The position numbers were made by a program, and so were the translations under genes. The notes under the pieces were generated by a model. That model searched no databases. It was not told the DNA's origin and saw nothing but the letters and a program-made list of their open reading frames with translations. Positions 1-5,340 of a stretch of DNA of 5,503 nucleotides are shown here, in pieces (the first letter of the stretch is position 1; every line of letters begins with the position of its first letter). The stretch spans positions 1 to 5,503 of the forward strand of contig WRJP01000120.1 of the NCBI GenBank assembly GCA_009778535.1. Reading direction: 5' to 3'. This DNA comes from Propionibacteriaceae bacterium (GTDB taxonomy: Bacteria > Actinomycetota > Actinomycetes > Propionibacteriales > Propionibacteriaceae).

Positions 1-992
1 CTTCGGATTTCAAAGACGCACTCGTAACCACCCTTGCTGGGCCAAAAGGAGCCTTCACCCTTGCGCTCATGATGACACTCCCACTGTCTATCACCACAGC
101 CAATGGCGTGACGCCTTTCCCGCAACGCTCTCTTTTGCTCTTCTTGGCTTCGGGAGTCATCATTCTTACGCTTTTGTTAGCCACCTTCGTCGTGCCGGCG
201 CTGGCACCAAAGGAAGTAGCAGTCGAGCCGGTTACTGACGAAAATGAAATCACTGTCGAAATCTTCCGCAAGGTCATCGAGTTACTCACCGAACAGCAAA
301 CACCGCAAACGCGATTTGCCACGACAGCGGTTATTCGTTCCTACAATGCCCGGATTTCCCGTTTGAAAAACAGCACTCCTGTTGAAGATGCCTCCTCACA
401 CCAGCAGTTGCGGGTGCAGGCGCTGACGTGGGAGGAGGAATTCGTGCAGGATCTCATTGAAAAAGAAGAGATCGACTCCGTTTTAGGCTATTCATACCTC
501 AATCGTCTTACCCAAGCTCAAAACCTGATCACACATCACAGCGGAAACCAATTTTTGGTGACCCGGATGGCTGCTAGACACCCCATTCGGGTAATCAAAT
601 CATTTGCCCATTTGGTTAAACACAAAGTGACTCACACAGATAGCAGTGACCGCAAGGAAGTCCGCAAAATTCAACGACGCGCTGGCGAGCATGTGATTAG
701 TAAGTTGCATGACGAGATGAGTAATCCCCAAACCCCGTCAGAGGAGATCAGCAAACTTCTTTTGGAATACCAGCGCAGACAACGACGTTTTCGTAGCGCC
801 CGATCCGAAGTTAGCGTCACCAGCATTACCAAAGCCGCAGCGCAAACAACCGATGTTGGCCATCTTGGACTCAATCTGGAACTTGACCTTATTCAAACAA
901 TGTTGGAAAACGACCGTATTTCCGCTGCAACTGCAAAACGCTTACGCGAGAACGTGAATCTCATGCGACTTGATTTAGATCAGAGTATCTAA
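1..992 (+). CDS. Na+/H+ antiporter, CPA1 (NhaP-like) family, C-terminal part
   Basis: This is the 3' part of a cation/proton antiporter gene. The reading frame is open from the window edge (first full codon at position 3), so the ATG at 69 is internal, not the start. The visible protein is about 329 residues. It begins in the conserved late membrane region of CPA1 exchangers, seen as LAGPKGAFTLALMMTLPLS, where the A/W-G-P/R-K/R-G-A...P pattern is typical. A last hydrophobic segment follows (SLLLFLASGVIILTLLLATF, about residues 21-40 counted from the ATG at 69). The remaining ~260 residues form a hydrophilic cytosolic tail, rich in charged helices, with a basic stretch at about 165-205. Two tail stretches (about 120-153 and 267-300) resemble each other. 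In this family the membrane domain exchanges Na+ (or K+) for H+, and the tail is usually regulatory. The family call is firm; ion specificity and the symbol cannot be given from this fragment. Confidence 0.88.
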   Translation, partial: SDFKDALVTTLAGPKGAFTLALMMTLPLSITTANGVTPFPQRSLLLFLASGVIILTLLLATFVVPALAPKEVAVEPVTDENEITVEIFRKVIELLTEQQTPQTRFATTAVIRSYNARISRLKNSTPVEDASSHQQLRVQALTWEEEFVQDLIEKEEIDSVLGYSYLNRLTQAQNLITHHSGNQFLVTRMAARHPIRVIKSFAHLVKHKVTHTDSSDRKEVRKIQRRAGEHVISKLHDEMSNPQTPSEEISKLLLEYQRRQRRFRSARSEVSVTSITKAAAQTTDVGHLGLNLELDLIQTMLENDRISAATAKRLRENVNLMRLDLDQSI

Positions 993-1020
993 TCTTTTAC
1001 GCCCTAGCAGTGGAGACAAC

Positions 1021-1081
1021 GCCGATCCATGGTTGCTAAGCCGCAACGTTACGTTGCTGAGTGCATTGCAGTCATGGCGGC
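1021..1081. terminator. Long imperfect stem between convergent genes (candidate bidirectional terminator)
   Basis: The 104-bp gap between the antiporter stop and the corA stop can fold almost whole. GCCG (1021-1024) pairs with CGGC (1078-1081). After a 2-nt bulge (1025-1026), CCATGGTTGC (1027-1036) pairs with GCAGTCATGG (1068-1077) using two G-U pairs. Inside sits a perfect small hairpin, GCAACG-TTA-CGTTGC (1043-1057). There is no T-run on either side, so a classical Rho-independent terminator is not shown. Because the two wobble pairs become A-C mismatches on the other strand, the fold should be more stable in the antiporter transcript than in the corA transcript. Termination or 3'-end protection is inferred from position and structure only. 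Confidence 0.4.
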
Positions 1082-1096
1082 ATACGGTATGGACAG

Positions 1097-2119
1097 CTAT
1101 AGCCAGCCCTTTCTTTTAAAGATCAGGTAGAGGATGAACGCTATGGTGAGCATCATGGCAAGGGCAAATAAGTAGCCAAAAAGCCAGTCAAGTTCCGGCA
1201 TCACAGCAAAGTTCATTCCGTAGATTCCAGTTATCAGCGACGGAGCAAAAAGAATTGCTGCCCATCCTGAGATGCGCTTCATCTGGGTACTCTCCAGACG
1301 CATTTCAATATTTTGTTGTTGTGCAACCAACGTTGATTGAATGTTGAGAATTTCCCATAGCGAACTATGTATGGTTTCGGATCGTTCGAGTGCTCGGGTC
1401 AGGTGGTCTTCGACGTCATTGAGATAAACGCGAAGTTCAGGATGTTCACCTTGACGGGCATAGACTGAAATCAGGTTTTGAGTGAGATGCTGCGTCGAAC
1501 GCAGCACCCGCGAAAAATCGGCAGTGAACTTCGATATGGAATAAATCTGGTGTGAGAGGGTAAAATTTCCTTCAAAAATTTGGCTTTCATATTCGTCGAT
1601 CAGGTCTTGGAGAGTTTCGAGAGTCTCCAGATACGAATCTGTGATCACATCCAGCACACAGTAGAGCACAGCCAGCGACCCAGATTTTGCTAGCTGAGGG
1701 TTTTGGTCAAAACGTTGATGTGCGGTTTCTAAAATCCCGAAATCGTCGTGCCGGATGGTTATTGCATAGTTGGTTCCGACGATCACGTGCAGTTCACCGA
1801 TCTGAGCACTACCTTCTTCTGAGATTATTGCCGGGTGAAGGGCGGTAAAGATGCTTTCGTCGTAGCGATCCAACTTTGGTCGCTGCTGGCCTTGAATCGC
1901 GTCTTCGATAGCGAGCGGGTGAATCGGGAAGTATTCGCTCAGTTGCGTTATGGTGTCAGCATTGGGTTCATTCAGCCATATCCAAGCCATTGTCGCGGCA
2001 TCAGCTCGTAACATTTTCTGGGTTTGTGCCATAGTCGTTGCAGCCTGTATGCGTGTACCAGCGCGATATGTGACGGCTTCAAAAGGATTTGCCTCAAGCG
2101 GTGAAGTCATTTCTTCCAC
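1097..2119 (-). CDS. corA: CorA-family magnesium/divalent cation transport protein
   Basis: CorA forms pentameric membrane channels that take up Mg2+ (in some members Co2+ or Ni2+). Counting 344 residues from a possible TTG at 2131, the soluble N-terminal domain contains the family block HPLAIEDAIQGQQRPKLDRY (71-90). A long helical region follows (about 160-285), then membrane segment 1 (about 288-304) ending in the signature GMN (305-307), the loop MPEL (311-314), membrane segment 2 (about 316-337) and a basic C-terminal end, KRKGWL. Length and motif order are those of a complete CorA. Start choice: the TTG at 2131 has no Shine-Dalgarno site. I prefer the GTG at 2119 (340 residues), which has GGGAG 5 nt upstream; the ATG at 2110 (337 residues) is the alternative. 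The gene is convergent with the antiporter gene and divergent from usp, so it is probably transcribed alone. Function is secure; the exact start is not. Confidence 0.95.
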   Translation of the reverse strand: MEEMTSPLEANPFEAVTYRAGTRIQAATTMAQTQKMLRADAATMAWIWLNEPNADTITQLSEYFPIHPLAIEDAIQGQQRPKLDRYDESIFTALHPAIISEEGSAQIGELHVIVGTNYAITIRHDDFGILETAHQRFDQNPQLAKSGSLAVLYCVLDVITDSYLETLETLQDLIDEYESQIFEGNFTLSHQIYSISKFTADFSRVLRSTQHLTQNLISVYARQGEHPELRVYLNDVEDHLTRALERSETIHSSLWEILNIQSTLVAQQQNIEMRLESTQMKRISGWAAILFAPSLITGIYGMNFAVMPELDWLFGYLFALAMMLTIAFILYLIFKRKGWL

Positions 2120-2156
2120 TCTTGCTCCCAAGTGTTCGTGTTAGCTTTTGGTTTTT

Positions 2157-2174
2157 CAGACTACATGTTGTCTG
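2157..2174. promoter_or_regulatory. 18-bp palindrome between corA and usp (candidate operator)
   Basis: CAGACTACATGTTGTCTG is symmetric at 16 of 18 positions (arms CAGAC-ACATGT-GTCTG, with one T-T mismatch at 2162/2169). It lies in the noncoding gap between divergent genes, about 38 bp upstream of the corA start and about 40 bp upstream of the possible usp -10 element, where a shared dimeric regulator could bind. The centre is too tight for an RNA hairpin loop, which favours a protein-binding site. I do not recognise it as a known actinobacterial box (it is not the LexA, DtxR/IdeR or DosR consensus). The regulator is unknown. Confidence 0.4.
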
Positions 2175-2213
2175 CCACGACCAAAAATCTCAACTGAATC
2201 CCGAAGCTGGATG

Positions 2214-2219
2214 TAGAAT
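2214..2219 (+). promoter_or_regulatory. Possible -10 element of the usp-PAC2 operon
   Basis: TAGAAT matches the TATAAT consensus at 4 of 6 positions, keeps the key first T, second A and last T, and is directly preceded by TG. It lies about 46 bp before the preferred usp start. No good -35 hexamer is present 16-18 bp upstream (CAACTG at 2191-2196), so the promoter may depend on an activator, use an alternative sigma factor, or lie elsewhere. Confidence 0.28.
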
Positions 2220-2265
2220 AGGGCGAACCTTGAGATACAAGGACTCGATGGCGTCAGGAGACCTG

Positions 2266-3162
2266 ATGACCCCAAGCTACTTGGGCAGACCGCGGATGCT
2301 CGTTGGCTACGATGGTTCTGATGATGCGTGCGCGGCCTTGCGGTATGCAGTGAAGGAAGCCTTGGCTGTTGACGCGGAATTAGCGTTGGTATACGCAGTA
2401 GACGACACGGTGCTTAACTCAGTTTGGGGTGTTGTCTTTGACCCAGAGGAGATCAAAGAAAACGCTGAGGTGATGATTCAGGAGGCGCTTGCTGATATTG
2501 AAGCGCTAGGGGTTGATAGCGACAGCGTTCGTACCGAGATCGTATTAGGCAATCCGGCCTCTGCGCTAGCGAAATATTCAGAGTTTGCTTCAAAGGTTTT
2601 CCTGGGACGTTGTTCGGAAAGCAAGGACGAGAGCGAATTTGCAGGCTCCACCGCTGTTGGGGTCGCGGGGACAGCCTCATGCCCGGTGGTAATAGTCTCA
2701 GCAAAGAATGAGCCTGGCTCCCAACCGTTCGGCAAAATCGGAGTAGGGGTAAACATCGGGGCAAAAGGACGGCGCGGTTTGCCTTGGGCGATGCAAGAAG
2801 CCAAACGAATCGATGCAGAGCTTAGAATCATCTCCGTTATCCGTGTCGCAACCCGCGGGTTGTTGCGTTCCGGCTCGACGCTATCGCCCGAACAACGCGA
2901 TGATGCGATGAAGGTGGCCAGAATTCGGGTTGAGTCAATTAGAAAATCTTTAACAGAAAAATATCCAGGTGTAGTTTCCGAAATAGAGATTGAGTTTGGA
3001 AGCCCAGTGGATTATCTAGTGAAGCGGTCGGGCGAACTTGACTACTTGGTGCTGGAAGTGCAATCCAGTTTCCCCAGCAACTCAGTTGGGGGAGTAACAC
3101 GCGGGGTAATGGCGCATGCCAAATGTCCGGTGGTTCTCATTAGAGCAAAGTCCACCAGGTAG
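2266..3162 (+). CDS. Universal stress protein (UspA family), tandem two-domain
   Basis: A cytosolic protein of two UspA domains in tandem, as is common in Actinobacteria; such proteins typically bind ATP and help survival under starvation, hypoxia or other stress. Numbering is from the ATG at 2266 (298 residues). Domain 1 (about 9-145) starts with RMLVGYDGSDDA (10-21), where D16 is the usual nucleotide-contacting Asp. It ends with a motif G114-x2-S117-x9-G127-S128, close to the canonical G-x2-G-x9-G-S/T, then CPVVIV. Domain 2 (about 155-294) has the fold markers (IGVGVN, CPVVLIR) but a degraded motif: E264 and S267 replace the glycines, the loop is two residues shorter, and the early Asp is Asn (VNIGAKG). 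The start at 2266 has AGGAG 5 nt upstream. The ATG at 2248 (304 residues, AAGGA at a spacing of 4) is also possible. Nine nt separate it from the PAC2 gene, so the two are likely co-transcribed. Confidence 0.9.
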   Translation: MTPSYLGRPRMLVGYDGSDDACAALRYAVKEALAVDAELALVYAVDDTVLNSVWGVVFDPEEIKENAEVMIQEALADIEALGVDSDSVRTEIVLGNPASALAKYSEFASKVFLGRCSESKDESEFAGSTAVGVAGTASCPVVIVSAKNEPGSQPFGKIGVGVNIGAKGRRGLPWAMQEAKRIDAELRIISVIRVATRGLLRSGSTLSPEQRDDAMKVARIRVESIRKSLTEKYPGVVSEIEIEFGSPVDYLVKRSGELDYLVLEVQSSFPSNSVGGVTRGVMAHAKCPVVLIRAKSTR

Positions 3163-3171
3163 GCTGACATC

Positions 3172-4068
3172 GTGCTTGAAACTGACGGGCTATACCGTTA
3201 CGAGTCGCAGTTGCCGCCGAACCTGTCCGATCAAGACTTAGTTTTGATACATCTTTTCGATGGCTACATTGATGCGGGCGGGGTGAACCGTGGTTTACGA
3301 GATTACGTTTTGGAACAGTGTGAACATGAACGGTATGTGAGTTTCGACATTGATCAAATTCACGACTATCGCTCCCGACGACCGATGTTCATTTTCGACA
3401 CGAACCATCTCGATTCGATGATTGATTTTGCGTTGGTGATCTACCAAGTTACAGATCAAGCTGGGAAGCGCTTTCTGCTACTAACTGGACCTGAACCGGA
3501 TCATCAATGGCATCGTGTCAGCAAAGCCGTGTTTGAGATTTGCGAAGTGGCAGGGGTGAAAACACTAGTGACGGCAAGCGGAATGCCAATCGCAGTCCCG
3601 CATACGCGCCCGACCTTGATAACACAACACTCAACTGACCCGCAGACCATATCGGGGAATCCGATGTGGATTGAAAAAATCCAGCTTCCGGGTTCTTTCT
3701 CACATTTCATGGAATATCAGGCGGGCGTTCTCGGGCTACTTGCAAGTGGCTACGTAGCGCATGTCCCGCACTATTTAATGCAAACAAGATTCCCGCAAGC
3801 TATCGCAGAAGTGCTAGCTAAGATCAACGAATTCGGTGAATTGGCAATCCCAGTTGAAAAAATCCTGGAACGCGCTGTAGAAAACTTGAACACCATTTCC
3901 GAAGAGACCAACTCGGATTCGGACTTTCCAGTTCTTGTTCAAACTTTGGAAGAACAATATGACCGGCTCCAAGAAAGCGGCGCGGCCTCGCTTCCTTCAG
4001 CAGAGGAAATAGGTGCCGTAGTAGAGCGGTTCCTGGCTGAGCAGGAACCGCCCGACTACTCGCGCTAG
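3172..4068 (+). CDS. PAC2 (proteasome assembly chaperone 2) family protein
   Basis: A 298-residue protein of the PAC2 family, which is widespread in Actinobacteria and archaea and named after a eukaryotic proteasome assembly chaperone. Its bacterial function is not settled, and I do not assign one. Family features in order: LVLIHLFDGYIDAGG (23-37); the RRPMFIFD stretch (69-76); LLTGPEPDHQW (103-113), matching the usual G-x-E-P-D-x-x-W pattern; the ASGMPIAVPHTRP block (135-147); and GYVAHVPHYL (193-202). The C-terminal tail (about 255-292) is acidic and helical (VQTLEEQYDRL, then LPSAEEIGAVVERFLAEQ), as in other actinobacterial members. The start is GTG at 3172, the only sensible one: the next in-frame Met (residue 72) would remove conserved sequence. 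An AGG lies 8 nt upstream and overlaps the usp stop codon, so translational coupling with usp is likely. The last codons and the stop lie within a series of hairpins. Confidence 0.9.
   Translation: MLETDGLYRYESQLPPNLSDQDLVLIHLFDGYIDAGGVNRGLRDYVLEQCEHERYVSFDIDQIHDYRSRRPMFIFDTNHLDSMIDFALVIYQVTDQAGKRFLLLTGPEPDHQWHRVSKAVFEICEVAGVKTLVTASGMPIAVPHTRPTLITQHSTDPQTISGNPMWIEKIQLPGSFSHFMEYQAGVLGLLASGYVAHVPHYLMQTRFPQAIAEVLAKINEFGELAIPVEKILERAVENLNTISEETNSDSDFPVLVQTLEEQYDRLQESGAASLPSAEEIGAVVERFLAEQEPPDYSR
4026..4051 (+). terminator. Perfect 10-bp stem at the 3' end of the PAC2 coding region
   Basis: GCGGTTCCTG (4026-4035) and CAGGAACCGC (4042-4051) are perfect inverted repeats around a 6-nt loop (GCTGAG). 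The stem lies inside the PAC2 gene, over its codons for ERFLAEQEPP, just before the stop. It is the first of three consecutive stems and has no T-run. It may be a 3'-end stabiliser or pause element; the base-pairing is seen, the role is inferred. Confidence 0.45.
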
Positions 4069-4071
4069 TCG
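4053..4071 (+). terminator. Short hairpin spanning the PAC2 stop codon
   Basis: CGACTA (4053-4058) and TAGTCG (4066-4071) pair perfectly around a 7-nt loop. The TAG stop codon of the PAC2 gene (4066-4068) is inside the right arm. The hairpin follows the preceding 10-bp stem after a single base, so the two would stack or compete with the terminating ribosome. It is short enough to be chance on its own; its position in a series gives it weight. Confidence 0.3.
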
Positions 4072-4078
4072 TTGGGTT

Positions 4079-4115
4079 CATAGGTCGCGCTCTGCTGCGG
4101 ACAGGGCGCCCTATG
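4079..4115. terminator. Bulged hairpin between convergent PAC2 and sigma factor genes
   Basis: CATAGG (4079-4084) pairs with CCTATG (4110-4115). After a 2-nt bulge (TC), GCGC (4087-4090) pairs with GCGC (4106-4109). A T-G wobble then leads to CTG/CAG closing a 7-nt loop (CTGCGGA). The total is about 14 pairs. It sits between the PAC2 stop and the sigma factor stop at 4133-4135, where transcripts from both sides should end. No T-run follows on either strand, so it does not meet the classical intrinsic terminator pattern, but U-poor hairpins are often found in this position in actinobacteria. Confidence 0.5.
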
Positions 4116-4132
4116 TCCGTATCCGAGCCTGA

Positions 4133-5086
4133 CTAGGCAGCTGTTACTAGTTCTGCCGAGCGTAGTTTGGCTATCGCTTGGCGTTCAATCTGGCGAACCC
4201 GTTCTGCGGTTATCTTCCAGATGGCGGCAATGTCTGCCAGCTTAGATTGGCGGCCGTCCATCAGCCCATAGCGTCGCCGCAGTATGTCAGCAGAACGTTC
4301 ATCAAGGCATGCCAGCATTGAATCTAATCTGGCATGTTCGGAGGCATTGATAACTACATCGTCAGGGCTGGGAATCATATCCATGATAAATAGATCACCA
4401 AAGGTGGTATCGCCGTCGTCGTCAACAGGCGAATCCAGCGAGATGTGGTCTCTGGCAAGGCGCAACAGCTCAACTACTTGCTGAGTTGGCATTTCCAGTT
4501 CCGCGGCGATCTCGGCCAGATTTGCTTCTCTACCCAAACGATGTTCAAGGCTGCGACGCACATTTGAAACTTGATTTACCTGTTCTGCGACGTGGACTGG
4601 GAGTCTGACAATACGACCTTGCTGGGCGATTCCGCGCGAAATAGATTGCCGCACCCACCAGGTTGCATAGGTTGAGAACTTGAAGCCTTTGGCGTAGTCG
4701 AACTTTTCAACGGCTCGAATGAGACCAGTGTTTCCTTCTTGCACCAAATCGAGCAAAGGTAACTGAGCGCGTCCGTATTTCCTTGCAACGCTCACGACAA
4801 GCCGCAGGTTTGCGGCGACGAAACGCTGCATTGCGGCTTTGCCCTCTTGTGCAATCGTTTCTAAATCTGCGTTGGTGGCATTTGGGAAAGATTCGGTGTC
4901 AGTGCCGTTTGCTCGTTTCTCCAGAAGTTCCTGAGCAAACAGACCTGCCTCTATTCTTAGCGCGAGCTTCACTTCTTCAGCAGCGCTGAGTAGGGGAGTC
5001 TTAGCAATGTCCTCAAGGTATAGCCCGACAGCATCTTTGCCATCAATACCTTCGTTGACTCGGTTGCGACGTAGAGTTGCATTCAT
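4133..5086 (-). CDS. RNA polymerase sigma-70 factor, group 2 (SigB-like)
   Basis: A sigma factor that directs RNA polymerase to a promoter set. The 317-residue protein lacks region 1.1 and is shorter than actinobacterial principal sigma factors, so it best fits group 2 (SigB/Hrd-like, usually stress or stationary-phase). Region 1.2 is at about 18-46 (DAVGLYLEDIAKTPLL). Region 2 (about 83-155) includes ANLRLVVSVARKYG, LVQEGNTGLIRAVEKFDY and the melting and -10 recognition block FSTYATWWVRQSISRG. Region 3 follows from RIVRLPVHVAEQVN. Region 4 (about 254-312) has the -35-binding helix-turn-helix LADIAAIWKITAERVRQIER, where Ala replaces the usual Arg of the T-R-E-R-x-R-Q-I-E motif. The start is the ATG at 5086, with AAAGGAG 7 nt upstream; the in-frame ATG at 5107 lies before that site and would add only MHERRTE. 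The gene is convergent with the usp-PAC2 operon and preceded by an AT-rich region. Which promoters it reads cannot be told from the sequence. Confidence 0.93.
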   Translation of the reverse strand: MNATLRRNRVNEGIDGKDAVGLYLEDIAKTPLLSAAEEVKLALRIEAGLFAQELLEKRANGTDTESFPNATNADLETIAQEGKAAMQRFVAANLRLVVSVARKYGRAQLPLLDLVQEGNTGLIRAVEKFDYAKGFKFSTYATWWVRQSISRGIAQQGRIVRLPVHVAEQVNQVSNVRRSLEHRLGREANLAEIAAELEMPTQQVVELLRLARDHISLDSPVDDDGDTTFGDLFIMDMIPSPDDVVINASEHARLDSMLACLDERSADILRRRYGLMDGRQSKLADIAAIWKITAERVRQIERQAIAKLRSAELVTAA

Positions 5087-5093
5087 TTCAGTT

Positions 5094-5100
5094 CTCCTTT
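5094..5100 (-). promoter_or_regulatory. Ribosome binding site of the sigma factor gene
   Basis: AAAGGAG on the minus strand lies 7 nt upstream of the ATG at 5086. It is the strongest Shine-Dalgarno site in the window and settles the start against the in-frame ATG at 5107. Confidence 0.85.
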
Positions 5101-5114
5101 CGTGCATTGCAACT

Positions 5115-5120
5115 ATTACA
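5115..5120 (-). promoter_or_regulatory. Possible -10 element of the sigma factor gene
   Basis: On the minus strand TGTAAT matches TATAAT at 5 of 6 positions and would place a transcript start about 20 nt before the ATG at 5086. The hexamer 17 bp upstream (TAGTTT) is a poor -35. It overlaps the inverted repeat at 5116-5131. Other weak candidates exist in this AT-rich stretch, so this is a suggestion only. Confidence 0.25.
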
Positions 5121-5131
5121 ACGTCTTGTAA
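5116..5131. promoter_or_regulatory. Inverted repeat TTACAA-N4-TTGTAA upstream of the sigma factor gene
   Basis: TTACAACGTCTTGTAA has perfect 6-bp arms around CGTC. It lies 30 nt before the sigma factor start and overlaps the candidate -10 element, the typical place for a repressor site. In RNA it would be only a weak, short-looped hairpin, so DNA binding is the likelier role. The regulator is unknown. Confidence 0.38.
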
Positions 5132-5340
5132 AGCAAAAAACTACAAAAAACACAGACTATTTACCTAGAACAGATATAGATTTGAAATATCAGACTTTAG
5201 TCTAAGTATCGCTCAGCCCTAAGTTGCAGAAAACAATCTTTTCATAAGAAAATGCTGTGAATGTTTTTAGGTATTTCCCAGCTTCCACTGGATTGGTCGC
5301 CTAGCTGGTTGCCGCCGACCTCTCTCCTGCTGATTGTGTG
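5132..5340. other. Noncoding stretch: AT-rich part (to about 5275), then mixed sequence
   Basis: No credible gene, tRNA or known riboswitch is seen here on either strand. The left part is clearly more AT-rich than the genes, with A-runs at 5135-5140 and 5145-5150, and is likely the promoter and leader region of the sigma factor gene. It also contains a weak inverted repeat TTTTC-ATAA-GAAAA (5239-5252). From about 5276 to 5340 the sequence becomes GC-richer; apart from 5-bp arms GGTCG/CGACC (5295-5299 and 5316-5320) I see nothing in it. Confidence 0.5.
5192..5203. promoter_or_regulatory. Small palindrome AGACT-TT-AGTCT upstream of the sigma factor gene
   Basis: A 12-bp dyad with perfect 5-bp arms, about 105 nt before the sigma factor start, inside AT-rich noncoding DNA. 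It shares the AGAC...GTCT ends with the palindrome at 2157-2174, though with a different spacing (4 instead of 8 bases between them). A dyad of this size can arise by chance. Confidence 0.25.

Noticed and set aside
671..874. Minus-strand open frame inside the antiporter gene
   Set aside because: It is antisense to a clear coding frame, with no family features and a Cys/Arg/Ser/Leu-rich composition typical of noncoding frames.
2089..2265. N-terminal extension of the stress protein starting at 2089
   Set aside because: It would overlap corA on the other strand, cover the divergent promoter region, and add residues with no Usp similarity. ATGs at 2248 and 2266 have ribosome binding sites.
2478..2831. 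Minus-strand open frame of 117 codons inside the usp gene (also one at 2453-2764)
   Set aside because: It lies opposite a well-supported Usp coding sequence, shows no recognisable domain, and has low-complexity Ser/Ala/Pro composition typical of an antisense shadow.
3824..4081. Minus-strand open frame over the end of the PAC2 gene
   Set aside because: It is antisense to conserved PAC2 coding sequence and has no recognisable domain; it is more likely a shadow than an antitoxin-type small gene.
5087..5107. Sigma factor start at the ATG at 5107
   Set aside because: The strong AAAGGAG site lies between this ATG and the one at 5086, so translation should start at 5086.
5132..5275. Small RNA, riboswitch or leader peptide in the AT-rich region upstream of the sigma factor gene
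   Set aside because: I find no long stable stem, no conserved riboswitch core and no short frame with a good ribosome binding site; only short dyads are seen.
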